Shown here: piece by piece, positions 42,577-52,418 of the stretch | Position numbering within the stretch: position 1 is the stretch's first letter | Layout of the letters: every line of letters begins with the position of its first letter | From: JAFGJQ01 sp052034525 | Lineage (GTDB): Bacteria > Planctomycetota > Phycisphaerae > UBA1845 | DNA length: 64,000 nucleotides | Direction of reading: 5' to 3' | NCBI GenBank assembly: GCA_052034525.1 | Contig: JBPOIK010000053.1 | Span: 1-64,000, forward strand | The notes under the pieces: model-generated | What the model saw: the letters and a program-made list of their open reading frames with translations, nothing else | Told to the model about the DNA's origin: nothing | The model's database searches: none | Translations under genes and position numbers: made by a program

Positions 42577-43815
42577 ATGGATGCCGACATCCTCAGCATC
42601 GGAACGGAAGTGTCGACCGGAGCGATCGTCAACACGAACACGGCCTGGCTGGCCCGGGCCCTGATGGCGGTAGGCGTGGTGCCGCGGCGGCACGTTACGG
42701 TGGGGGACCGGCTGGACGCCATCCGGGACGAAATCACGCGGTCCGCCCGGGAAGTCGAGGTGGTGCTCGTCTCGGGCGGCCTGGGTCCGACCCTGGACGA
42801 CATGACCCGCGATGCCCTGGCCGCCGCGCTGAGCGTGCCGCTCGAACGCGACGAGGCATCCGTTGAGCACATCCGCGACCTGTTCCGCAGGATGGACCGC
42901 CCCATGGGCCGGAACAATCTGCAACAGGCGCTGGTGCCGCGGGGGGCGCGGGCGTTGGAGAACCCCTGGGGCACCGCGCCCGGCCTGCGGGCGGAGTTGC
43001 ACCGCGCGGTTGTGTTCTGTCTGCCCGGCGTGCCGCGCGAAATGGAGCGGATGTTCGAGCGACACGTGGCCCCGGAGCTGCGCCGGCGGTGTGATACGGC
43101 GCTGGCCGTTCGGGTGCTGCGGACGTTCGGCCAGGGCGAGTCGAACATCGGCGAACAGATCGCCGTGTTCATGGACCCGGCCCGCAATCCGTCGGTGGGT
43201 ACGCAGGCGTCGGAGGGGCTGATCAGCGTGCGGATCGTCGGCCGGGCGGCGTCGGCCTCGGAGGCGCAGCAGCTCGTGGACGCGGATGCGCAGGCGATCC
43301 GCGCGGTGTTGGGCCGGATCGTGTTCGGCGAGGATGACGATACGTTGCCCGGCGCGGTGGGTCGGATGCTCGCGGAGCGCGGCCAGACGCTGGCCACTGC
43401 GGAAAGCTGCACGGGGGGGATGATCGCGGCGTCCATCACAGACGTTTCGGGCAGCAGCGGGTATTTCCGGCGCGGTTACGTGACGTATTCCAACGAGGCG
43501 AAATCCGAGCTGCTGGGTGTTCCGCCGGAGTTAATCGCCGCGCATGGAGCGGTCAGCGAGCCGGTGGCACAGGCCATGGCCGTCGGGTGCCTGCACCGGG
43601 CGAACGCGGATTTCGCGCTGTCGGCAACCGGCGTGGCGGGTCCGACCGGCGGCACGACGGACAAGCCGGTGGGTCTGGTGTTCATCGGGCTGGCGGACCG
43701 CGGCGAGTGTCGCGTTCACCGATTGCAGCTCAGCGATCATCTGAGTCGCTGGGCCATCCGCGACCGGACATGCAAGACAGCGCTGAACCTGCTGCGGTTA
43801 CGACTGATGGAGTGA
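42577..43815 (+). CDS. cinA: CinA-like nicotinamide-nucleotide amidase
   Basis: A 412-residue protein with the two CinA domains. The N-terminal MoCF-like domain has ILSIGTEVSTGAIVNTN and SGGLGPTLDDMTRDA; the C-terminal amidase domain has ATAESCTGGMIAA with the catalytic Ser and Lys region, and ATGVAGPTGGT. It recycles pyridine nucleotides by deamidating NMN. I prefer ATG 42577, with the family N-terminus MDADILSIG, over ATG 42559. Confidence 0.9.
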   Translation: MDADILSIGTEVSTGAIVNTNTAWLARALMAVGVVPRRHVTVGDRLDAIRDEITRSAREVEVVLVSGGLGPTLDDMTRDALAAALSVPLERDEASVEHIRDLFRRMDRPMGRNNLQQALVPRGARALENPWGTAPGLRAELHRAVVFCLPGVPREMERMFERHVAPELRRRCDTALAVRVLRTFGQGESNIGEQIAVFMDPARNPSVGTQASEGLISVRIVGRAASASEAQQLVDADAQAIRAVLGRIVFGEDDDTLPGAVGRMLAERGQTLATAESCTGGMIAASITDVSGSSGYFRRGYVTYSNEAKSELLGVPPELIAAHGAVSEPVAQAMAVGCLHRANADFALSATGVAGPTGGTTDKPVGLVFIGLADRGECRVHRLQLSDHLSRWAIRDRTCKTALNLLRLRLME

Positions 43816-44163
43816 GTGAGGGCCGGTCCGGCGTTACGGCGCGGCGGATGGCTGGCGAACCCGGCACACATGGAAGTGGTAGTCGGTGTGTCGCTTCAAC
43901 CGGAACTGGACAACGTCGCTGTCCGGGTTTCAGTGTCCACGCTCGAAACAGGTGTTTGCTTCCCCCAGACTCCTCATCCGCCTCTCGCAAGCGCTTGGCC
44001 AGGCCAGGACTCCCGGCAAATCCGGCACTACGACTACGGTATTGAAGTGGGTTGCATCGTCCGCCGCTGACGAGCGATGTCGGGAGGCGATGAAGTCCTC
44101 CGGGGCGGGTCGCGCCCTCTCGTGATGCCGCCACAGCCCCGTGTCGGCCTTTGCGGGTTCCGC
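43816..44163. other. Intergenic region, 348 bp, between convergent cinA and ruvB
   Basis: Short frames occur on the plus strand (for example 43816-44070), but they lack ribosome-binding sites and recognisable sequence. No hairpin with a T-run is seen. It may hold remnants of a lost gene. Confidence 0.4.
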
Positions 44164-45213
44164 TCAGAACAACAGCTCGCTATCGGACGCCGGGGGGTGG
44201 GGATCGGTGGCCGGGGGAGGCAGGTGGAGGTGTTCATAGGCCGGGCGGGTGGCTTGGCGGCCCTGGCGAGTGCGGATTACGAAGCCGATCTGAAGCAGGT
44301 ACGGCTCGACCACATCTTCCAGCGTGTCGCGGTCTTCGCCCATGGTGGCGGCCAGGGCCTCGATGCCGGCCGGTCCGCCGCCGTACACGCTGATCAGCGC
44401 GCGCAGGTAGCCGCGGTCCAGTTCGTCGAGGCCCAGGGCGTCCACCTGCTGGATTTCCAGAGCCCGAGCCACGACCTGCGGCGTCAAGACGCCGTCGCCC
44501 TTGACCTGGGCATAGTCGCGCACGCGTCGGAGCAGCCGGTTGGCCACCCGCGGCGTGCCGCGGCTGCGGTGGGCGATCAAATCCAGCGCCCCGTCGCGAT
44601 GCTTCAGCTCCAGTCGTGTCGACGAACGCCGCAGAATCTCAGACAGCTCCGCCTGTCCGTAGAAGTCCATATGGAAGTGGTGTCCGAACCGGTCGCGCAT
44701 GGCCGACGAGAGCATCCCCGCGCGGGTGGTCGCCCCGATCAGGGTGAACCGCCGCAGAGCGAAGTTCACCGTTCGTCCCCCGATGCCGCCCTCGATGGTG
44801 AAATCCACGCGGAAGTCTTCCATCGCGGGGTAGAGAAACTCCTCCACCACCCGGGGCAATCGGTGGATTTCATCGATGAAGAGAATGTCGCCCGTCTCCA
44901 GGTTGGTCAGCAGTGCCATGAGGTCCGCCTGCTTGCCCAGGGCCGGCCCGGACGTGATTCGCGGCGGTCGGCCGTTCATCTCGTTGGCGATGACGAAGGC
45001 CAGGGTGGTTTTGCCCAGTCCGGGCGGTCCGTCCAGCAGGATGTGTTCGAGCGGCTCGTTTCGACGGCGAGCCGCCTGCATGGCGATCTCGAGCTTGTCG
45101 ATCACGGCGCACTGGCCGACCATTTCCGCCAGCCGCTGCGGGCGCAGGGAAAACGCCGTCGCATCGTTGTCGGTGCCTTTCGGCTCCGCCGAGATCACCC
45201 GCTCCCGCGCCAC
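44164..45213 (-). CDS. ruvB: Holliday junction helicase subunit RuvB
   Basis: A 349-residue AAA+ motor that drives branch migration with RuvA. It has LRPQRLAEMVGQ, Walker A DGPPGLGKTT, Walker B ILFIDEIHRL, sensor 1 LIGATTRAG, the Arg finger region RDRFG, and the C-terminal winged helix ending QIGFVIRTRQGRQAT. It is the last gene of the ruvCAB operon, 48 bp after ruvA. Confidence 0.97.
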   Translation of the reverse strand: MARERVISAEPKGTDNDATAFSLRPQRLAEMVGQCAVIDKLEIAMQAARRRNEPLEHILLDGPPGLGKTTLAFVIANEMNGRPPRITSGPALGKQADLMALLTNLETGDILFIDEIHRLPRVVEEFLYPAMEDFRVDFTIEGGIGGRTVNFALRRFTLIGATTRAGMLSSAMRDRFGHHFHMDFYGQAELSEILRRSSTRLELKHRDGALDLIAHRSRGTPRVANRLLRRVRDYAQVKGDGVLTPQVVARALEIQQVDALGLDELDRGYLRALISVYGGGPAGIEALAATMGEDRDTLEDVVEPYLLQIGFVIRTRQGRQATRPAYEHLHLPPPATDPHPPASDSELLF

Positions 45214-45261
45214 CCGCGCTACCTCCTGTCTGCGGTCCTTGCGTCCCTTCGCGCTTTCCGC

Positions 45262-45891
45262 CTACCCCTCCATCCCCGTCTTTACCCGATACGCCCGCCG
45301 GACCCATTCGTCCGCCGCGGTCACGTCCGGATGAAGCTGGCCGGCCCGTTCCAGCCAGCGCTGGGCGTCCGCGCGAGAATCGCCCCAGGCAACCAGGATT
45401 TCCAGGGCGTCCCGTTGGGCGTGGGTAAGCTCGACCACTTCCGCCGGGGATTGCGCCGCCAGGGCCAGATCGTCCAGCTTGCCCTGAAGCTCCGCCACGA
45501 TCAATTCCGCCGCACGTTTGCCGATGCCCGGCAGACGGGCCAGGGCCTTGCAGTCGCGATCCTGAATCCATCGGGCGATCCGGCCCGTCGGCTCGGCCAG
45601 GGCCTTGAGCGCCTTGCGCGGCCCGATGCCCTTCACCGAGATGAACCGCCGGAAGAACGATTTGTCTTGCGGATGAAGGAACCCGATGAGCCGCGGCGTC
45701 AGTTGGCCGGACGCCTGGTTGCCCTCGTAGAACTCCAGCGTGTGCAGCGTGATCTCGCGCCCGCGACAGGCGGCCAGTTCCCCCAGGGCGTATCGCGGGA
45801 CGAGCACCTCCCGGGCCAGCCCGTCGCGATCGATCACGACGGTTTCTTCATCCAGATCAATCAACGAACCCGTCAGTCGGACGATCATCAC
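45262..45891 (-). CDS. ruvA: Holliday junction binding protein RuvA
   Basis: A 209-residue protein with the OB-fold N-terminus (IVRLTGSLIDLDEETVVID), the helix-hairpin-helix motifs (FISVKGIGPRKALKAL and LARLPGIGKRAAELIVAEL), and a C-terminal UBA-like domain that contacts RuvB. It binds the junction and loads RuvB. It lies 12 bp downstream of ruvC. Confidence 0.95.
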   Translation of the reverse strand: MMIVRLTGSLIDLDEETVVIDRDGLAREVLVPRYALGELAACRGREITLHTLEFYEGNQASGQLTPRLIGFLHPQDKSFFRRFISVKGIGPRKALKALAEPTGRIARWIQDRDCKALARLPGIGKRAAELIVAELQGKLDDLALAAQSPAEVVELTHAQRDALEILVAWGDSRADAQRWLERAGQLHPDVTAADEWVRRAYRVKTGMEG

Positions 45892-45903
45892 GCCGCCATC
45901 CGT

Positions 45904-46404
45904 TCAGACCGGCCGTTCCGCGCATGGCCGGCGGCCCAGATCGTACGCGGCCGCCAGGGCAATGGCCAGCGCGTCAGCCACGTCGGCCGGTTCGGGCAGC
46001 TTCGGCAGGCCCAGGGCGGCCATGATCGCCCGTTGCACCTGCCGTTTGCCCGCCCGGCCGTTGCCCGTCAGGAATCGTTTGACCTGCGTCGCGCCATAGC
46101 TGCGGACTTCCGCCCCGAACCGCCCGGCCGTCACCAGCATCACGCCGCGGGCGTGTCCCATCAAAACGGCCGTCCGCGGGTGCTTGTAGTGGGCGTAGAG
46201 CTGTTCCACCGCCACGGCGGTCGGCCGCCACTGCTCAAACACGCTCGAAAAATCCGCTTCGATCTGGATCAGGCGTTGTCCGAGATCGGCCTGCGACTGC
46301 GTCCGACAGATGCCGGCATCGCACACGGTTACTGCCGGGCCATCCGCATCCAGCACGGCGTAGCCGGACGTGTTCAATCCCGGGTCGATTCCGCAGATAC
46401 GCAC
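45904..46404 (-). CDS. ruvC: Holliday junction resolvase RuvC
   Basis: A 166-residue endonuclease. Catalytic acidic residues are visible in GIDPG (D7), VAVEQLY (Glu near 68) and ADVADALAIA (two Asp near 140). GTG 46404 is the start, with a TAGGAG ribosome-binding site 9 nt upstream. It leads the ruvC-ruvA-ruvB operon, the order found in most bacteria. Confidence 0.95.
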   Translation of the reverse strand: MRICGIDPGLNTSGYAVLDADGPAVTVCDAGICRTQSQADLGQRLIQIEADFSSVFEQWRPTAVAVEQLYAHYKHPRTAVLMGHARGVMLVTAGRFGAEVRSYGATQVKRFLTGNGRAGKRQVQRAIMAALGLPKLPEPADVADALAIALAAAYDLGRRPCAERPV

Positions 46405-46496
46405 CGCGCCGCTCCTACGAGCCGGTCCCCGCCAGAGAGTCTACCCGATCCGCCCGCCTTGTGTCGCTGGTTCCTGAAGGAGGGTCGACGGCGTTT

Positions 46497-48191
46497 CTAC
46501 ATGTTCCACCACGCCAGGTCGATCTGGGGGAACACGCTGTCGTGGATCTCTCCGTCACGGAGCTGGTGCTCTTCCAGGGGGGAAATCCGGTTGCCGTTCA
46601 GAATGCGGTCGATCACGTTGTTCACGATTTCGAACCGGTTGTCGTGCAGGGCGAACCGGCGAATGCCGTAATCCACCGCCTGTCCACGTGCCACCACGAA
46701 CGGCCAGTCCGACGCCTGAAGCAGCAGCAGCTCGCGCGCCGCCTGCTCCAGCAGGCCGCGGATCCGTTCGTCTTTCTGCCAGGGCAGGTGGTACGTGTTT
46801 CGCCCGAATTTCGCCTCCGCCCGATACTCGACTTCCCACATCCATCGCGTCCGGTCGTTGATCCAGACCCGATGATCGCTTCCCTCGCCCCAGGAGAATT
46901 CCGGCAGCCGGTGGAACCGCTCGGGGGGTCGGCGGGTGAGTTCGTCGTTCACGGTCGAAACGCGAATCTCCGGGTCGTGGTGGAGGTTCAGCAGCAGGTC
47001 CCGCAGGAACCGCGGCCCCTCGAACCACCAGTGTCCGAACAACTCCGCGTCGAAGCTGGCGACCACGACCCCCGGTCGGCCGTATCGGTTGCGGTGGTCC
47101 CGCAGCGTCTGGCGGATGAGGTTCGTGAAGTGGTTGGCCTGCTGGTGAATCACGCCGGGCACGTCGTCGGGGTAGTACGGATCCTTCGAGCCGAGCCCCG
47201 ACTGCGCATGGGTGACCTTCCAGTAGCGCAGGCCCCGTCGTTCGCCGTATTTTTTGTGGAACTCCAGGTACACGCCGGTGCCGGGATAACCGATCCAACC
47301 GGACCACACCTGCTCGCACACCTCTCGACAGCGGGCGTATGCCGCGAGCGTCGCTCCGTTGGACGGGCTGCGCAACCCGATCGGCCCGACGGTGGGCCGC
47401 CAGTCTCCGCACTCGTGGATGAACCGCTTGCGGTCGTCGGAAAGCTGGTCGTAAAACAGGCGGGCTTTCTCGTCGCCGATGTTCGTCGGAACCAGCGGAT
47501 CCTCAACAAAAAAGTGCGTGATGCCTTCATCCCCCAGCATCTGCTCCACGGCCAGTCGATCCCGCGGACCGCCGAAATCCACGGCCGGATACCATCGACC
47601 CGCCGGTCGGTACGCACACTCCGGCAACCACAATCCGGTGGGCTCGATACCCAGGATTCGCCGGGTCGAGGCGATGCCCGCCCGAATCTGGGCCCGCACG
47701 CACGAATCTTCCAGAAGCAACGGCGTGTAGCCGTGCGTGGCGAACCCTGTGAGGATTTCGATGATCCCATCGCGGGCCCAGCGACCGAACGCGGAGGGAA
47801 GATCCCGCTTGATGCTCTCAAACTGTTCGGCGGTCCGGGCATACCACTCGCCCCACCGCGTGGCCAGGTAGGCGAAGTGCAGCTCATTGCGCGATTCGAA
47901 ATCCTTCCGATCGTGCTCCGCCCGGTCGATACGCTCCTCCAGGTACTCACGGAAGCCCTGTTTGAACCGATCGTGCGCCATCTGCTCCAGCAGGATCGGC
48001 GTCAGGCCGATGGTGATGGCCGGTCGACCCCCCAGATGGTGAACCTCCGCGATCATGTCCAGAATGGGCAGGTAGGTTTCGGCGGCCGCTTCATACAGCC
48101 AGTCTTCGCCGTGCGGCCAGTAGCCGTGGTGCAGAACGTATGGCAGGTGCCCGTGGAGCACCAGACAGAAGCTGCCCAGGGGATCACTCAC
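46497..48191 (-). CDS. GH57 glycoside hydrolase, glucan branching-enzyme type
   Basis: A 564-residue GH57 enzyme with the motifs HGHLPYV (motif 1), GLWLPECAYRP (nucleophile Glu) and SFDAELFGHWWFEG (acid/base Asp), followed by the DUF1957-type C-terminal helical domain. This length and motif set fit 1,4-alpha-glucan branching enzymes that act on glycogen. GTG 48191 is the start (VSDPLG), with a GGATTT-like site upstream. No other glycogen gene is close. Confidence 0.88.
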   Translation of the reverse strand: MSDPLGSFCLVLHGHLPYVLHHGYWPHGEDWLYEAAAETYLPILDMIAEVHHLGGRPAITIGLTPILLEQMAHDRFKQGFREYLEERIDRAEHDRKDFESRNELHFAYLATRWGEWYARTAEQFESIKRDLPSAFGRWARDGIIEILTGFATHGYTPLLLEDSCVRAQIRAGIASTRRILGIEPTGLWLPECAYRPAGRWYPAVDFGGPRDRLAVEQMLGDEGITHFFVEDPLVPTNIGDEKARLFYDQLSDDRKRFIHECGDWRPTVGPIGLRSPSNGATLAAYARCREVCEQVWSGWIGYPGTGVYLEFHKKYGERRGLRYWKVTHAQSGLGSKDPYYPDDVPGVIHQQANHFTNLIRQTLRDHRNRYGRPGVVVASFDAELFGHWWFEGPRFLRDLLLNLHHDPEIRVSTVNDELTRRPPERFHRLPEFSWGEGSDHRVWINDRTRWMWEVEYRAEAKFGRNTYHLPWQKDERIRGLLEQAARELLLLQASDWPFVVARGQAVDYGIRRFALHDNRFEIVNNVIDRILNGNRISPLEEHQLRDGEIHDSVFPQIDLAWWNM

Positions 48192-48389
48192 AGGAAATCC
48201 TTTCCGTATAGAAGGTTACGCGCCCAATGAATGCGCCGCGACCCTGGCTGCTTCCCCCACTCCTCGCACAAGACAGCGCGTTTACCGGTGGGGCCGCGGG
48301 CTGTCAAGACCGGCTCCCGGCGCGGCGGAGGCCGGGAGCTTCCACCACCGGCCTCCGATCGTGTTCGTTCGCCCGGGCTGTCGTCGGGA

Positions 48390-50045
48390 CTATTTCGGCT
48401 TGGGCACGTGGCTCTTCAACATGCGGAAGCTCGCGTACTGTTTGGAGTTGGCGTACTTGATGGGCAGGCCCGGTTTCACTCCCGCCGCCTCGGCCGTGTA
48501 GATCACCATGTGGTAGACGTACACGAGTTCCGGGTCGGCCTTGCCCTCGAACGCCACCAGGATGTCCAGTGAGTACTGGGTCGGCTCCTGGGTCAGCGGA
48601 GCGCGCTTCCAGATTTCCCAGTCTTTGCCCTCCACGCACGCGGCGTAGGGGATGTGCTCATCGTCGTATTCCCGGGCGCTCCATTTCGGATGTTCCCTCA
48701 GATACTCCAGGGCGGCGGCCGCGATCTCGTCGGGCTTGCCCGCGCCGGCGTAGTCCTTGTTGTGGCCGGGCCAGGTAAGCTTCTCGAGCACTTCCTTCCA
48801 CAGCGGCAGGGCCGCGGCCGCGGCCGCCTCCGCCTTGCGGATGGATTCCTCGTATTTGCCGTCCGGATTCCACAGTTGGGCGAGCTTGTAGTACTTGACG
48901 GCGCTTTCCGCCCGGACGTATTTCAGCTCCAGTTTTTCCTTGTTGTCGACGGGGATGCGGTCTGACACCTGCAGAGCGTCCTTGGCCCAGCCTTCCGCCC
49001 ACTCCGCGATCTGGCGCTCGTGCTGGGCCAGGTCAATGCCGTACGCCACGTTGGCGGCCACGGCGGGCGGCATCTGCACGTCTTCCAGATTGGGCACCTG
49101 CTCGAACGCCGTGTACACCTTCATGTTCGTGTCGCCGTAGCGCTCGCGGAACCGGGTCCGGACGGGTTCGAACCGCGCCTTCCAGTCTTGCCAGTTCTGG
49201 TGAATCACGACCCCGTTTTTCTTGGCGTTGGATTCCGACAGGAAGCCGGCCTGGTATTCCTCGCACAGGGCGGCCAGGGCCCGCCAGTCTTCCTGGGCCT
49301 GGGCGATGTCGATGGCAACGCCGACCGGCTCGTCGGCCTTGGCTTGTTCTTCCGCTTTTTCCTTCAGGAACGCGGCCATGTCGGCCTTGACCTGCGCGAG
49401 CCGCTGGGGCTGGGCGTCGATGTACGCCTGCGCCTCGTCGAAGTCCGGATGGGACTCCACGCCTTTCTCCGCCGCCACCTGGCGGACTTTCTTGAGGGCC
49501 GCCTCCAGGGCCGGCAATTGTTTTTCGATGTCGGCGAAGTGCGCCTCCAGGGGTTTGGAGAGTTCCACGGTCTTGGAGTTCTCGATCATACGATACGAGC
49601 TTTCGATGCCGCGCTGCGCATTCTGAAACTCCTTCATCGCCTCCCGCACCGGGTAGGGCAACGCCGCCGGCGAATTGGATTTCGGCTTGCCCGAGGCGCC
49701 CGGCGTCGAGCCGGATGCAGGCGCCCCCGCGCCCGTCCGCCGCGCCAGGTCTTTCTGGAGTTTCTCGTATTTGTCCCGCAGGGGCTTGAGATCCTTATGT
49801 TCAGCGTCCGCCTCCTCGATCTTTTTCAGGAGCGCGTCCGCCGTCTTGAGCTGCTCGGCGGCCTCATCGGTTTTGCTGCTGAACATCGCGCGCTCCGCCG
49901 CGCGCAGCGCCTTGTCGGCCTCCTTCGCCCAGTCATTCACTTCTGCGGCCCTTGCCGGACCGGCAGCCCAGCCGGCCAGCAACGCCGCCAGAACCACCGC
50001 CATCACCGGTCGAATGATCGTTCGAGCCACTCTCTCGATCGACAT
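48390..50045 (-). CDS. Secreted alpha-helical protein of unknown function
   Basis: A 551-residue protein with a signal peptide (IIRPVMAVVLAALLAGWAAGPARA, cut near residue 32). The mature part is Ala/Lys/Glu-rich with coiled-coil segments (about 35-110 and 150-260) joined by a Gly/Ser/Pro linker (GAGAPASGSTPGASGKP). The C-terminal region (about 400-551) is folded-looking, with ACVEGKDWEIWKRAPLTQEPTQY. An AGAAAGGG site precedes the ATG. No family is recognised; repeated helices suggest a scaffold. Confidence 0.6.
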   Translation of the reverse strand: MSIERVARTIIRPVMAVVLAALLAGWAAGPARAAEVNDWAKEADKALRAAERAMFSSKTDEAAEQLKTADALLKKIEEADAEHKDLKPLRDKYEKLQKDLARRTGAGAPASGSTPGASGKPKSNSPAALPYPVREAMKEFQNAQRGIESSYRMIENSKTVELSKPLEAHFADIEKQLPALEAALKKVRQVAAEKGVESHPDFDEAQAYIDAQPQRLAQVKADMAAFLKEKAEEQAKADEPVGVAIDIAQAQEDWRALAALCEEYQAGFLSESNAKKNGVVIHQNWQDWKARFEPVRTRFRERYGDTNMKVYTAFEQVPNLEDVQMPPAVAANVAYGIDLAQHERQIAEWAEGWAKDALQVSDRIPVDNKEKLELKYVRAESAVKYYKLAQLWNPDGKYEESIRKAEAAAAAALPLWKEVLEKLTWPGHNKDYAGAGKPDEIAAAALEYLREHPKWSAREYDDEHIPYAACVEGKDWEIWKRAPLTQEPTQYSLDILVAFEGKADPELVYVYHMVIYTAEAAGVKPGLPIKYANSKQYASFRMLKSHVPKPK

Positions 50046-50404
50046 GGCAACCCTTTCTTCTTTCTTGCAGAACGCGCGCAACTCCGTCCTCTTTCCAGTC
50101 GAACCTGACGCCGACCGGTCGGGTCTTCCGAGACCACGCGGGGCCGGAACAGACAGAGCTTCACCGTATACCACCGGGTAGATCGCGTCAACCGGCGCGG
50201 AGTCGTGAGGGGCTTGTCGAAAACCGACACCACAGAACGTTCCGCACCATGCAACGCCCCGCGTCTCCGAAGTGTCCATCCTGCCGCATCACAGACGATT
50301 CCAATCGCCCGCATGCCACGGCGCTGCCGCGCGGGATGTTCTGTCGCAAGAACGCGACGGGAGATCGAGGATGGTCAGTGCGGAGATGATGCTCCCGGCC
50401 ACTC
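50046..50404. other. Intergenic region, 359 bp
   Basis: It lies between two minus-strand genes. A possible minus-strand promoter has TTGACG (50192-50187) and TATACG (50171-50166) with a short 15-nt spacer, about 120 nt before the start at 50045. No small gene is supported. Confidence 0.35.
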
Positions 50405-51244
50405 TCATTGCGGGCGGGCGCGGGCCCTGGCTTCGGACAGGCGCTGCTGCGTGTCCTGCACTTCCTCCAGAACCTTGGAATACGGACGGACAAACTCGGT
50501 GTGCCCGTCGGCGTAGAAAACATTGCCTCCTTCGCCCTTGTGGTTGTCCCGCTCGTAGACAAGCACCCAGTTGGGGCCCTCAATCTCGTCGACCAGGGCC
50601 TGGACCATTCCCGGGACGAGAACGTAACAGGCATAGGGGTCTGCCGACACGTCCTGCAGCGTCTTGCTGGACGATGGGCAGATCAGATGCTTCGGACTCA
50701 TTTCTCCCGTGTCCATGAGCACCTGAAACGCATTGTCCGGCATGGCCTTATGCTCGCGTATGTAGATTTGCATACTCGTTCCGATGCATTTCAGGTTGAA
50801 AGCGCAGGTGATCCGCTTGGACCTCTCCCCTGCCCGGGAGAATGACGGAAAGAGAATGGCGATTACCACCAGAGGGATCATCACCAGGCCGATCGCCCCG
50901 GTGCAGATCCCCGCGATGGCCCGACGGCGCCCGCCGTACATCAACGGCTGGTCGTTGGTCCGCACCAGGGCGATGATTCCCAGCACCAGGCCGACAAGGG
51001 CCACCGGGAAAAAGCACGTCACCAAGCCCACGAGGCCGCACACCAGGGCGGCGGTGGCCATGCCCGTGCGGATCGGCAGGCCCGCACCGCCCGGGTGTGG
51101 AACCGGTCCCGGTACGATCGGCGGCGCGGAGGGCCCCGATACCGTCACCACCGCTTCACAGAACGGGCAGCGCACCGGCTGACCCGGTTCCTGATCCGAT
51201 TCAATCATTCGACCACACGAGGAACATGGAAATTGCTGCGCCAT
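50405..51244 (-). CDS. Zinc-ribbon membrane protein with a prepilin-like H-X9-DG type tail
   Basis: A 279-residue protein. An N-terminal zinc ribbon (PCSSCG...CPFCEA) is followed by a Pro-rich linker, a DUF4190-like block of membrane spans (TGMATAALVCGLVGLVTCFF; GLVLGIIAL; AIAGICTGAIGLVMIP), then an extracellular domain like the major part of planctomycete DUF1559 proteins (CAFNLKCIGTSMQIY... GGNVFYADGHTEFV). ATG 51244 has GGAA upstream. The mix of ribbon, DUF4190 and pseudopilin-like end is notable. The function is unknown. Confidence 0.65.
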   Translation of the reverse strand: MAQQFPCSSCGRMIESDQEPGQPVRCPFCEAVVTVSGPSAPPIVPGPVPHPGGAGLPIRTGMATAALVCGLVGLVTCFFPVALVGLVLGIIALVRTNDQPLMYGGRRRAIAGICTGAIGLVMIPLVVIAILFPSFSRAGERSKRITCAFNLKCIGTSMQIYIREHKAMPDNAFQVLMDTGEMSPKHLICPSSSKTLQDVSADPYACYVLVPGMVQALVDEIEGPNWVLVYERDNHKGEGGNVFYADGHTEFVRPYSKVLEEVQDTQQRLSEARARARPQ

Positions 51245-51536
51245 GAACGTTCCTTTCAACAACGGCGATATGAACCCGCGTAAACGATTGCCCGGCGGTC
51301 ACCCGTACCACCCGCCCGCCCGGGTGCGTCCTGAATATCACCGGCCGCGCGGCACAAATCAAGGATGAACCGTCAACCATGTCAACGCGGTCGGCGCGAG
51401 CGACGCCGACCATGCGCGGGCCGCGCTGACATCGAACCGCACCGCGGCGGATCGCCATCAATCCGACTCACGAAACCGAGGGGCTCTGAGGGCCGACGCT
51501 GCGAATTTCGACGGATGGGGCAGACACTTCCGGGAG

Positions 51537-52418
51537 TCACCTGCGAGCGTCCACCGCAGCCCGGATCGCCGCGATGTGCGCCGGCGTCGTTCCGCAGCAG
51601 CCGCCGATGATGGTTGTCCCCGCGTCCAGCAGGGCTGCAACCTGATCGGCCATGTCCTGCGGTGTCTCCCGAAACACTGTCCGGCCGTCCACCAGCTCCG
51701 GCATGCCGGCGTTGGCGTGAATGAGGATCGGGCGGTCGGTGAACCGGCGGAATTCACGGGCAATGTCCACCATGTTGCGGATGCCGTTGCCGCAGTTGGA
51801 GCCGACCACGTCCGCGCCGGCCCGGACCAGGGCCGAGGCCGCCTGCTCCGGTCCGATCCCCATCATGGTGCGGTAGCCGACCGGGGTTCTGTCGAACGTC
51901 ATCGTCGCGATGACCTCGACGGCGGGGTCCAGCCGCTTGGCGGCCCGGATGGCGCAGACGGCTTCCTCCTCCGCCGTCATCGTTTCGACGCAGATCACGC
52001 GCAGGCCGGCGCCGATCATTGCGGCGATCTGTTCGGTGAACATTGCTTCCAGGTCCGACTCCGACAGCGTTCCCAGCGGTTCGACAAACTCGCCCGTGGG
52101 TCCGATGGAGCCGGCGATGATGGCCCCGGGCGCGGCTTCCAGGCTCAGCCGTGCGCCGGCCGCGTTCAGCTCCGCGACGCGGTCACCCAGCCCGCGTTTG
52201 CTCAGTTTCGCCCGGGAGCCGCCGAATGTGTTGGTCAGCACCAGGTCGCTGCCCGCGGCGGCGTAGGCGGCCGCCACGGCCCGTACCACGTCCGGGTGGG
52301 TCACGTTCCATTCTTCCGGGCACTCGCGAGCGGTCAGGCCCCTGGCCTGGAGCATGGTGCCCCACGCGCCGTCGGAAACCAGAACCCCTCTCTCGGCCAA
52401 TCGCTGCAACAGGCTCAT
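51537..52418 (-). CDS. Homocysteine S-methyltransferase family protein
   Basis: A 293-residue protein equal to the N-terminal module of MetH or a betaine/S-methylmethionine-homocysteine methyltransferase. Zinc-binding Cys residues are seen in SNCGNG and GGCCGTTPAH, and the barrel starts with LVSDGAWGTMLQ. It lacks folate and cobalamin domains, so it either uses another methyl donor or works with separate subunits. GGAGAG lies 7 nt before the ATG. It diverges from purE. Confidence 0.85.
   Translation of the reverse strand: MSLLQRLAERGVLVSDGAWGTMLQARGLTARECPEEWNVTHPDVVRAVAAAYAAAGSDLVLTNTFGGSRAKLSKRGLGDRVAELNAAGARLSLEAAPGAIIAGSIGPTGEFVEPLGTLSESDLEAMFTEQIAAMIGAGLRVICVETMTAEEEAVCAIRAAKRLDPAVEVIATMTFDRTPVGYRTMMGIGPEQAASALVRAGADVVGSNCGNGIRNMVDIAREFRRFTDRPILIHANAGMPELVDGRTVFRETPQDMADQVAALLDAGTTIIGGCCGTTPAHIAAIRAAVDARR

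Noticed and set aside
43816..44070. 84-codon plus-strand frame after cinA
   Set aside because: No ribosome-binding site, no domain and odd composition; kept only as an intergenic note.
44077..46671. 864-codon open frame on the plus strand
   Set aside because: It is antisense to ruvB, ruvA and ruvC, which are unmistakable.
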